Of a stretch of 64,000 nt of DNA, positions 45,797 through 57,136 are shown one piece after another (positions within the stretch are counted from its first letter, which is position 1; each line of letters opens with the position of its first letter). The notes beneath the pieces were generated by a model. It did no database searches. It worked only from the letters and a program-made list of their open reading frames with translations, and had not been told where the DNA came from. Origin of the DNA: Arthrinium phaeospermum (taxonomy: Eukaryota; Ascomycota; Sordariomycetes; Amphisphaeriales; Apiosporaceae); NCBI GenBank assembly GCA_006503535.1, contig QYRS01000006.1, positions 2,976,001 to 3,040,000 on the forward strand, given 5' to 3'. Made by a program: the position numbers and the translations under genes.

Positions 45797-46655
45797 TCAA
45801 GTCCAGCTGCACGGGGCTTCGTTAGTCTCTGGAACTTTGAATTCATGGGGGAACAATGGGTTGGATATTAGTACGCACCCTTGCGGCTTTGTCCGCGCAA
45901 TGTCGCCAGACTTGCCATGTTGCTTGCCCTCCATGCCGCCTTCAACCACTAACCGGTCGAATTGGAAGAATTGGCTGACGATCGTTTGGCGCTGCAAGAT
46001 TTCGAGTTAGCCAGTTTCCCAAGCACTGCTTGCCGCTTGATTATCGTATCCCCCCTGCTCCCAAGAGGTTTCCCTGGGCCTTGCCTGGAATGAGGCTTTG
46101 CCCCTCCGATGCCCCTCCGGAGCCCCTCCGGAGACGAATGATTTCCACTTCGCAGCAACATGTTGCCATCGCATCTTCTCGGACCAGAGGAACCGAGCCC
46201 GGCAGTAAATATGAAGGGTAAAAAGACCTACCTTCAGCGACTCCAGCTCCTTCAAGCCCTTCTGCATCAACACCTGCACCTCCCGCGGGTCCGACACACC
46301 CTTGTTCTCGTGGAAAGCGTCGATGGTCCGGCGGCGGGCGTACTCGCGGAAGTTGTAGGCCTGGAACTGGCGGCCCTGTCGTAATAATGATCGGTACTGT
46401 TTTTTCGCGAGTTCGTCGTTAGCAGCAGCGCCTGGGTTTCACGAGGGGACGGGGCAGCTGAGCATCCAGCGTTCGTCGTGGAAGAAGTAGGCGTTCTCAG
46501 CGCGGCGCAAAAGCCACAAACCAATGCAAGCATGCTGTGTGTGTGGATGAGAGGGTGCCTGTAAGGGACCACCACTGGCAACGACTTACCAATGACCGGG
46601 CTTGCTGTGGGAGGTCGCCCTTCAAGGCGGAAACGATGGAGCCGTTGGTCGCCAT
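45797..46655 (-). CDS. ISD11: ISD11/LYRM4 Fe-S cluster assembly protein
   Basis: Small LYR-motif partner that stabilises cysteine desulfurase Nfs1 in the mitochondrial matrix, required for Fe-S cluster synthesis. Exons (minus) 46655-46590, 46396-46232, 45991-45879, 45806-45797, 117 residues. All borders are canonical (GTAAGT, GTAGGT and GTGCGT donors; CAG acceptors, CTAAC branch before exons 2 and 4). The LYR motif (LYRSLLR) is assembled across the first junction. It is followed by the family's [17 protein letters not shown], the [16 protein letters not shown] helix, and [18 protein letters not shown] in exon 3. The last exon is only ten bases and codes W-T-stop, giving the typical terminal QGW. 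Without it the frame would run on for 24 odd residues. Length agrees with fungal orthologues. Confidence 0.93.
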
Positions 46656-47434
46656 GGTCGCTGGCAACTCGTAGGCTTGGTTTTGTTCGGGGGTGAGGAA
46701 GCGCGATGGGGTTCTGAATCAAACGGATATAGAACTCTTGGGTATGCGCTGGAGCTGTGTCGAGATTGGGGGGAATGATGCAAAAGCTGCCGTCAATTAC
46801 ACGCCTGATGGCAAATTCCGTTGGCGATTGATATGGTACTCCAGTACCTAAAATTCTTAGCGTCGGCCACCACACTTCGGTCGCCGCTCGTCATCGCCAA
46901 GACTCCGGGGTTAAGCGGCTACACCCCGAGCTTCCCGTCCTTCCCAGCGCTTACTAGGCACAATACCTCCGAGCTTTCTCGGCGCAGAATAGAAAGGCGC
47001 TGCTGCCCAGCTTCTCTCTACATATACATATTTACAATCCTTGGGCCCGCCACCTCGCTATACTTGGGATAAGTACAACTTCTGAGACGGCGTAAGCCTC
47101 CAAGTCGGACTCAACAACATGATCTGGCCATTGCAAGTGCAATGCCGCTCCGTGACGGGGCACCAAGCTGTGACGTTATGGGTGTATTCTTATATATTCG
47201 CTCTGCCTCCGTATCGTAAAAAACGGAGTTGTTCGCTACTTCAAACCCTCAAGGGGCTGGCTTATTATTGACCAACCCTGGTCGGCACTTAGGTTCAAAC
47301 TTTCCAACATGAAACAATGTCTACAACAATGAAGGCCCCCTTTCTTCACGTCGTGGACTACCGGAAAATCAGTCCTTCGCCCCTCCATAGTCCAGAGTTT
47401 CCGTTCACCCTTGGTATCGGGCCAGCAGCCAGTC
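46656..47434. other. 0.8 kb spacer ISD11 promoter / next gene 3' flank
   Basis: No convincing exon or repeat. The left part must carry the ISD11 promoter. Confidence 0.5.
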
Positions 47435-48925
47435 CTACGGTGCTGTTGCCTTTTTCACCAGGTCTGCTAAAACATCCTCGAAGACTATATAGTGTTTCTC
47501 GATCTTCTTAGCTCGATATTTCGACTCGTCGCCGGGCAGGTTTTCAAGATCGTCATCGTCATCAGCGATCTCCCCAATCTTGGCCCATTCGGACAGGTGG
47601 ACCCCTTCTCGGTGCCTCTGGAAGTTATCGTTATAGCACTGAGGAGAACAGAAGACAGACTCAACCTTGAAAGCCTCGACGCATTCTCGACACAGGACGG
47701 TGATGCGGTTGTCTCCGTCCATGTCCACATCCTCCTTCTGTAAGTCGGTGCAGTGATCTCCCGAGGCGCACTCATGGGCCTCAATCCAGTGCGCATCCTG
47801 TCCATCTTGTAAGTAATAGAGAGGGCTACTAAGGGGTAAGATACGTACTTGTCCCTTCACGCTACACTCTTCAGTTGGACAGAAGAATGTTGGTTCCTTA
47901 CGGATCGAGTACGTTTCCACAAGCACGTCACAAAGTGGACATGAAGCGTAGTCGCCAGGAATCGTCTGCGAGCAGGCTAGGCATACCTCCGCGACGTCTT
48001 CAACTGCTGCAGCGCTCAAGGCTTCTTGCTTGAGTTTCGCCTTTTTTGCCTTGTCCACCTCGTGAGCCGCTTTGGCCCTACGGAGCTCTTCGAGTTTCTT
48101 CTGAAGGGCCTGTTTCTGTTCCTGGTTTCCTTTGCTGGCCTGGCGGTCGCGAAGCATTATGTGGATCACATCCGCGATGGGGGTCCCATTGCGAATCATC
48201 TCAATATACTTCTGTGATTTGGCAACGCTCTCTGTATCTTTTCCCGGTTGAAAGAAAATGTCGACATAAGCCTCAGCTCTTGATTGAGGAGACTTGGCGG
48301 TCCTCAATCGTTCCAGCAAATCATCCAGAGGTTTCTGGCTACCGCTCGCGTCCTCGCCCAGTGCATTTCTGAATTCCGGAACGAGCTCCTCGACTGGTAT
48401 GCTGCGGTCGTTCAGCTTTTGCTGCAGGGTCTTGGCCTCAGCTGGTGACTTGACGGCCGACTGGAAGCCCAGATTCTTGACTTTGTCACGAAACCATTCT
48501 CGCTTCTCATCAGATATCCTCTGCTCAATAGTCTTGAGGTCTGTTTTGTACTCATGAGCTTGCGTGAACAAAGTGTCGAGGTCTTGGAGAAACAGGCGCC
48601 TGCCCGAGAACCATTCCTTGGTGGCCGAGTTGAGATAGCGATCGCGCATCCGGTTGAGGAGCCTTGGCCAACACTCGGTGCATTCAGCGACATGCAGCTT
48701 GTTATGGTCCGCCACACAAGCTGCTTGTATTGCTGCAACATCATCTGCACATGACTGCCTCTCCTTCTCTTGGGTGAGAACCTCGTCCCAGGGCTCCAAC
48801 ATACTGTGAAACAGAGTATGATAGACTCGACTGAGTATAGAGCTCAATTGTTCCGAGGCAAAAGAAGCCCTGGCCAACTTATTGCGGCGCCGATCTTCAG
48901 TAGACCCTGCTGCTCGACAAAGTTG
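47435..48925 (-). CDS. Cys/His-rich putative zinc-binding protein with coiled coil
   Basis: Unrecognised family. The open frame is continuous to about 48925, where a TTTAG could be an acceptor. A possible first exon 49237-49217 (MSWMRRT, GTAAGT donor, phase 0) would join it. Otherwise the first internal ATG (SMLEPWDEVL, near 48803) is the start. Visible parts: an N-terminal helical domain with a CVADHNKLHVAECTECW cluster, a charged linker, a K/E/A-rich coiled coil (NQEQKQALQKKLEELRRAK), then two cysteine clusters. The first is CLAC, CPLC, CPTEEC, HECASGDHC. The second is CREC, VFCSPQC and H-x4-H, resembling MYND/treble-clef zinc sites. A 51-base in-frame intron (47798-47848, GTACGT to ACAG) is likely, since its removal tightens the cluster. 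It is divergent from SF3b5 with nearly touching 5' ends. Confidence 0.75.
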   Translation of the reverse strand, partial: QLCRAAGSTEDRRRNKLARASFASEQLSSILSRVYHTLFHSMLEPWDEVLTQEKERQSCADDVAAIQAACVADHNKLHVAECTECWPRLLNRMRDRYLNSATKEWFSGRRLFLQDLDTLFTQAHEYKTDLKTIEQRISDEKREWFRDKVKNLGFQSAVKSPAEAKTLQQKLNDRSIPVEELVPEFRNALGEDASGSQKPLDDLLERLRTAKSPQSRAEAYVDIFFQPGKDTESVAKSQKYIEMIRNGTPIADVIHIMLRDRQASKGNQEQKQALQKKLEELRRAKAAHEVDKAKKAKLKQEALSAAAVEDVAEVCLACSQTIPGDYASCPLCDVLVETYSIRKEPTFFCPTEECSVKGQVRILPLSSPLYYLQDGQDAHWIEAHECASGDHCTDLQKEDVDMDGDNRITVLCRECVEAFKVESVFCSPQCYNDNFQRHREGVHLSEWAKIGEIADDDDDLENLPGDESKYRAKKIEKHYIVFEDVLADLVKKATAP

Positions 48926-49264
48926 CTAAACTTTGGATGGCTTTGACGCCAGCCAAGGTTTGACAAGAACACCACTCGACGGGTGATTATTCAAGAGGAA
49001 TTGAGTAATAGTAAGAGTACTTGAAAATGCTCGTGTTTATAATTTACCGATTAGAGATGGAAGGACATCAATTGAAGGAATGCGGTTGTCTTGAGACCGG
49101 GTAGTTTGGTCTGCTAAGAAGGTTGGGATAAGGGTCCAAGCGTGCGCCACATGACCTCTAGCCACAGCAACTTTCTCGTAAGGAGCAACGGGCGACGAAA
49201 GAGCCAAACAACTTACCGTCCGTCGCATCCAGGACATCACCAGAACTGATATCCTGCAGACAAC

Positions 49265-49704
49265 ATGGTAAGCTCTCCCCTGTCCCCATCCCAATCGTTC
49301 CGCGATAGCGCCACGCGATCACGTCCAGCACCTTCCCGGAAGCTGCTTACTCATATTGTCGCATCCATCGATCGCAAACTAACAAATAATTCCTTCCGTG
49401 GTTCTAGGCCGACAAACTTCGCACCCAGCAGGAGCTCGAGCGCCTGCAGGCCAAGTACGTCGGAACCGGCCACCCGGACACGACGTCGTGGGAGTGGCGG
49501 ACCAACATCGCGCGCGACACGTACAGCTCCATCGTCGGCCACCCCTCGCAGCTCGCCTACATGAGCCTGGCGCTCAACGAGCCCTCGGCCAAGCTGCGCG
49601 CCCAGCTCCTCCGCAAGATGGTCCAGCCTTGCGGCCCGCCGCCGCCTCGCGAAGACCAGGAGATGTACATGGCACCCCCACGCCGCGAGCGCAGGAATGA
49701 GTAG
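49265..49704 (+). CDS. YSF3: Splicing factor 3B subunit 5 (SF3b10/Ysf3)
   Basis: Smallest SF3b subunit; sits in the U2 snRNP and helps hold the branch-site complex. Exons 49265-49267 and 49408-49704, 99 residues. The first exon is the ATG alone: ATG is followed at once by GTAAGC, and the acceptor TTCTAG opens with ADKLRTQQELERLQAKYVG. Conserved features: TGHPDTTSWEW, a central RDTYSSIVGH, LAYMSLALNE, and the signature KMVQPCGPPPP. The C-terminus adds a short basic tail (PRRERRNE). Length fits the family (about 85-100). Because exon 2 alone has no suitable in-frame start before the conserved core, the split start codon is required. It is divergent from, and perhaps overlaps in leader with, the zinc-binding-protein gene. 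Confidence 0.94.
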
Positions 49705-50242
49705 TAGGGGCAGGAGGCTCTTCTTGACGAACCGACAGGGATGAAAAGTCAGAGCAGCGCAATCAACAATTACTCCTATACAATAGCCGTCCTTGCTAGA
49801 TACGGAACCACACTACACGACAGGCGCCCATTCGAGCACACATACCAACAACGACAACAACCGGGCCGTGTTACGCGATTCATCTGCTTTGAACAATGTA
49901 CGAGGAGAAAGCGACGCTACTGGGGATGTAGAAGGTACGTGTACCTAATTGGCAATATAAACTTGCATTTATGGCTGGCTTCGAGGAATCACGAGTGTCA
50001 CAAGTGAAAGAAGATATTGGTAGAAGATCATAAGTAATCGCTGCGAGGACAGTTTTGTCCTGGAATAGATGCCAAGTCCTTTGGCGGGTATAATATAGCA
50101 CACCGATCATCGTGTTCCTATTTCCTGCAACGCCGTCCAGGAAGTTCCTTCCAACGCCGAAAACGAAGTCGCTAGTCGCAATTATTGCGATGTGAGAATG
50201 ATCATGACCCTCCCTGCCTTGGGTGTATGTATACCTGTGTAG
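49705..50242. other. Convergent spacer SF3b5/NSE3
   Basis: 538 bases, AT-richer, no coding signal. Holds both 3' ends. Confidence 0.5.
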
Positions 50243-51187
50243 TTATGCACCAGCTTCATCCTCGCCTGGTTGCTGCAGTCCAAGACTTTTACTAAGCTTC
50301 TTCTCGAAATCGTCGGGTTTATCGGCTCCCCAAACCATCCTGACAATGCCAGCAATACTCTCCGGGGGAAATTCCACCTTGCCTCTTGTGCCCACGCACC
50401 ATGTTACTGTATCATCCTCGCCGTGGTCCGATTTCTCCACTACCTTGTCGAGGTAGCCTTGACGCACAAGCTTGGTGAGGACATTATCTGTCTTGTCCAT
50501 GGGCAGATTCTGAGAGGCGTTCATGCGTGCGAGATGGCGCTTTAGCTTCATGTCACTCAGCTCACCGCCGCTGAGGGTGATGATGGCTATCACAAATGAG
50601 TAGAAGCCGACGTACTCGGCTTCTTCGCGGGCGCTCGGGGCTCGGGACGGCGCAATGATTTCCGGTACCTTGTACGCCGGTGGTAGGGTCGTTACCAGGA
50701 CATATTGCCTCGAAGAAGTCGCACCAGTGGCTTTCCTAGCTGTAGCTTCTGTTCGAAGTAGAGAAGTCAGCGTCTGATCGGTTCATCGAAGGGTTTGGGA
50801 ACAACTGAGGCGATGGAGGCACTTACTCTGCTTCTCCTTAAGTGTGCGCTTCTCTTTAACTGGTAGTTCTTCCATCTCCATGCCGAATACGTGGCGCAAT
50901 TGAAGCTGGGCCCCGTCGAAGATGGTCTTGAAAGATCGGGAGTTGCTACCTAGGACCTTTTCTCTTATACCATCCCTCTTAATTGGTATCCTGGCGTGTT
51001 CGCAGGCTAGAGCGTACCGCACCAGCTTCTTGATGAGCTGGGCTTCGTCACCGCCGCCTCCCATGCTAACATCGCCGTCTTCATCTTGGCTCGAAGCTTC
51101 CTCGGCGTCGGAATCGACTTGACGACGGGATCTTCGCCGGGGTTCCTCGTCCTCGTCGCGGCGGCGTCGCTGGGTCTGCGTCGGCAT
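50243..51187 (-). CDS. NSE3: SMC5/6 complex subunit NSE3 (MAGE domain)
   Basis: MAGE-family winged-helix subunit that with Nse1 and Nse4 bridges the SMC5/6 heads, for DNA repair and chromosome segregation. Exons (minus) 51187-50827 and 50748-50243, 288 residues; GTAAGT donor, ACAG acceptor, frame kept across phase 1. The N-terminus is basic then acidic and disordered (PTQTQRRRRDEDEEPRRRSRRQ). The MAGE domain begins AQLIKKLVRYALACEHARIPIKRDGIREKV, continues with FKTIFDGAQLQLRHVFGMEM, and after the intron YVLVTTLPPAYKVP, FYSFVIAIITLSGGELSD, MDKTDNVLTKLVRQGYLDKV and TVTWCVGTRGKVEF. This is the standard fungal Nse3 order and length. It shares a short divergent promoter (460 bases) with the SLS1-like gene. 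Confidence 0.93.
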
Positions 51188-51648
51188 CGTGAGTCCAGCA
51201 CCTCGTGGGTCGACAAGAAATCAAGTGATTTGGTAGAGCTGCTGGAAGGTGTAGAATTAAGACTGGTGACTGGAGATACGACTAATACAACTCTTCGGTG
51301 AGACCAAGACTCCAGGCTGAGTTTCGACGTGTGCGTAAGTTATGCGCAAGTATCGAGTCCTTTATCCATCAGATTGAGATGGAGGGGCATCCAGTCGATG
51401 CCTAGTAGCTAAAGTGCAGCAGCAACCGCGTCGCGCGTTCCTGCTGCGGGCAGGTTTAATTGATTGACAGTCCCTGGTCACTGTCCCACATATTTCTTTA
51501 TCGCTTGGTCTTATCGGATAGCTTCAGTAAAAGTCCCTGCGCATTCTGGGCTCCTCAACGGTGTTAGTCAATAGACTCGGATGAAGCCAGGAGTTGTTAC
51601 CGTATAGTGTATCTCCTAATACTTGGTTCTGTTTCTCAATTGGTCTTC
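51188..51648. promoter_or_regulatory. Divergent NSE3 / SLS1-like promoter
   Basis: 461 bases between divergent start codons. No specific factor site claimed. Confidence 0.5.
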
Positions 51649-54643
51649 ATGATATCACGAAAAATATCCAGTGGTGCGATTTGTCTAGGATGCCGGCTAC
51701 GGCTCCTCAGCCAAGCCACCCGACCACGATATTCCCATTCAGTAACACGATATACTACTGCTGTCGCAAGCCGGAGACAGACTTCACGATGGTTCGCAAG
51801 CGACCAAACTGGAGCTCGTTCAACTGAGGATTCCCAGAGTCATGACGACGAGCAAAAGAGTCCCGACGAGGCCGACCCCGCGACAAAACCCCGAGACAAT
51901 TCATTCTACAAGTCCGACTTCTTTGCGACGGACGATCCAGCTAGGGACTATAACAACCCTGTTCTGAGACGGGTGCCGGGAGAAGATGGCTTCACTACAA
52001 GGCGGGTGAATATGAGCAAGAAACACTTGGCCCGCAACAGGTTGCTTACTGAAGCATCTGAGAGCCTCGGCCAGGACATGTTGGGCAAGCCGGCTTTTGC
52101 CATTGTCATGAAAGACTCGGGCCTATATAAGCCGAAGAAGCGTCCTGCAGCGGCCGTGGATACTGCGACTGCCCAAGAGGAGTCGTCGAAGCTTGAGATC
52201 CAGGCTTTGCTTGATCAACAGGATGCTCCCGTTACTGCCGAGGAGGTTCGCGCTAATATCGATGGCCTCTGTCCTGAGGCGGAAACCTACCTTCCCGAGA
52301 AAGAGTTCCGTAGGATACAGCACGAGCTTGCTGAAGGTTTCCTGAAAACTCAGCTTTCCGACTATATCGACCGGTTCAAGGTTGCATTGGAGGAAGCAAG
52401 AGACCTAGAGGCTGAAACAGAGGAAATGGAGGAAACGGAGGAAACGGAAGAATTGTCAGAGGACAATCATAACGAAACCGAGCTCGAGGGCCAGGCCTCA
52501 GAAGCTCAAGACCACACAGGGACGGAAGAAGCCAGCCCTTCGGGCGAGGCGGAATCCACCGCACCTGCTCCCAAATACCCCTGGATTCGCGAAATATCAC
52601 CCTGGGTACGCCTCAACTCGGAGGAGGTGGCCGCTGGTGGTCTGCCAGAGTATGCGGACCGGCACCTACACGGCTACATCTCGGAGACGGCCACAGTCAG
52701 AGAAACGCTCGCTTTGCGCATCATGCGTGAGTGCTGGGGCCTGCACATCGAGGAGCTCATGGGAGGCTTGGGGCAGGTAGACGTCACGGTGCGCAAGCGC
52801 GAGTTCTCGATCCTCATGCGAGGGACACGGCGCTTCCTTAAGCTGCTCAGTGATCTGTTCCTCGATCGCGGCGAGAGCATGGAGGTCTTCTCCCACAAGA
52901 ACACAATTCGATTTGTTTGCACGCGGCCTAAAGCCGAGACGCTGATACGCGAGCTGGATACTATGTTGCAAAACCTCGCAACACGCCACTTCCCGGTCTC
53001 TCTAGTCGCTGGTCCGCACGAACTTCTCGATGAAGTTCTACTCGAGGAGGTTGGTCGCATATCCAATACCTACATCAAGCAGAGTCACAGTACAAAAAGG
53101 GTAAGTTGTTCCAGCACGTCCTATTATTGATTTGAGCATGTAAACTAAAGATCGTCTTGCAGATAGCTGTTACTTGGATTGAAAAGAGGGGCCGTATGGA
53201 CAAGGAGTCAGAGTACGATGTGGAGGACCTGCGGCATGTTGTGCTTCGTCTTCTCATCACGGCTCTCAAGCCAGAGGCCGCCTTGGTGAAGCTGTATGAG
53301 CCGGAAGAGTTACCGGCTGATTTCACAGGCAGGTTCCTAGTTGACGAGCATAACCGCGAGAAATGGAGCTGGAAGGATAAGTTGGGCAGATGGGCCCGGT
53401 ACATAATCCCACCTGGGACGCAGGATGCTGCGGTGCCCTTGACTGATGAAGATCGCCCTCTTCCCGACTCGCCCGTACAGCTGCAGTTTTCGGAACTTCC
53501 GCCATCCTTGCCCAAAGAAGATGAAGACTCTACGATGAAAACCGCGAGAAAGGTGCTTGAAGGGGCAACGGATTTGGATGAGTCCAAGATTGCCGATCTA
53601 AAGGAGGCCCAAATCGAGGTGCAAGAACCGCCGAAGCAGTTTCCTCATCAACCGGCCCGCTGGTCTCCCGAGGTGCACACCTATACCTCGGCCGTTTTTG
53701 GTCACGTTCTCCTGGATGCCATGGGCTTGCCGGCAAAGGCACTCATCTCGGAGCGCGACCAAACCAAAACCGGTCTATCCTCCTACCCCCATATCTTCTC
53801 GCCGATTGTTCCGCACCCTATGCAACTCGCCGCGCTCCATGGTGGAATACAGCCCGATGGCCAAGGAGACAAGCCGCCGTTCTCGGTAGAGCATACCATT
53901 CTGATCCGCTTCATGCCCTCGCCCACCTCGAAACCAGAGGACCCCATACTGCCCGGCCCGCCCCTCGAGCTCCGCCTCGCCTTGACCAACAGCGACGACC
54001 CAGAAATCACCGGCATCCATTCCCTGCGCGCCATTGTCGAAACCCACCTCCACGACGCCATGCTCCCCTCGGCGCCCGTCGACGTCCGCGTGCTGCAGCG
54101 CCGCATCGCCACCCTGCAGGGCCACCCCGAAGACCTGGCCCTGTGGCAGCCCCTCCAGTCCTTCCTCGCCCGCGCCCGCCTCGACATCGCACACGGCAAG
54201 CTCGAGATGCCCGAGCATCAGCGTTTCCAGATCCCCGCCCGCCTCTTCTACAAGTCGCACCCTCCCGCCATCTCGCAGCCCATACCCCCAAGGTCGCGGC
54301 AAAGCGTGAGAAGCTCGAAAGGAAGGTCCAGTTGCGCATCCCCGCCGACAAGAACGAGCCAGTCAGCATACCCTACGACTTCATGGGTCTCGAACTGCAC
54401 CGCGCCGTCAGCGTGCCGTACGAGGGCCACATTATGACGTACACGAGCATCGAGGCTGGGCAGGGCGGTGGACGCCGAGCTGAGCTTGCTCTTTCGCCCA
54501 CACCGTCGTCCAGTGAGGTTTCTGCGGCTGGAATTGGAGAAGAGTCGAAGGTAGAAGAAGAGCAGGCACCCATGAGCGACTTCCTGAAGCTCATGTACAG
54601 AACAGCTCAGACTGCAAAGTTCTGGTCTGGGTTTGCTGGATGA
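51649..54643 (+). CDS. SLS1: SLS1-like mitochondrial membrane protein, frameshifted
   Basis: Yeast Sls1 is an inner-membrane protein that coordinates mitochondrial transcription with translation. Exons 51649-53100 and 53163-54643; GTAAGT donor, TGCAG acceptor. A preceding GTG-started extension was rejected because the ATG opens a good presequence (MISRKISSGAICLGCRLRLL, later RQTSRWFAS). The central region has WIREISPWVRL, a KH-like VTVRKREFSILMRGTRRFLKLL, and a long C-terminal domain (HLHDAMLPSAPVDVRVLQRRIATL). At 54285-54289 a run of five C is followed by a frame change. The protein clearly resumes in the +2 frame (KREKLERKVQLRIP to the stop at 54643). One more or two fewer C would restore phase. 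No intron fits. This is a sequencing error or a real loss-of-function allele. Confidence 0.86.
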
Positions 54644-55272
54644 TGAGGATGCATCGAGAACAGCACATTGACAGGCAAAGGAGCTAGGCGCCGGCATGGT
54701 GGCCAATTGTATGATTATATTGAGACCTTGCATATCATGAAATCATGACGTGGTGTTGCGAACTGTACACAGCCTCTGTATAATACCATTTACGACTCTA
54801 GAATAAGTAATAACCAGTGACAAACCTCTCACATGATTTATGTATGCACAAAAGAACAAGCCAGACCTATCCAACTTCGAGTGCGCATCTTCCCCACGAA
54901 TCATGACAAACAGCACAAGCAAGGGAGTTCAGGCATCACTGCCGGTATGTTAAGATTTGCACAAGTAAACATTGTAGACGATGGCAATTTGAAGGCATTC
55001 ACGCATAAGAAGACATTTGTTTAGTTTCAGACCACTTGTCTATTGACTCTATTTTGGTACTACAAGCACACTATGGAGAAGTTTTGTCGTGAAAAAGTCC
55101 ATAACCCTTCCCTTCATATCTTTGTTCCCCATAAGTCAAATCCCAGTGATCATCGCAAGAGACAAGAAGATTCGTGACGTTAAGTCGTGTCGTGATGGAG
55201 CATTACAAGGCAGCTGAGCCTCAGAAGGCAAAGCCAGCCACAAGGAGGAAAGAAATAAACGTATTAAAACAT
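54644..55272. other. Convergent spacer SLS1-like/EF-1alpha
   Basis: 629 bases, AT-rich. No coding signal. Contains both 3' untranslated regions. Confidence 0.5.
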
Positions 55273-57136
<1,864 letters not shown>

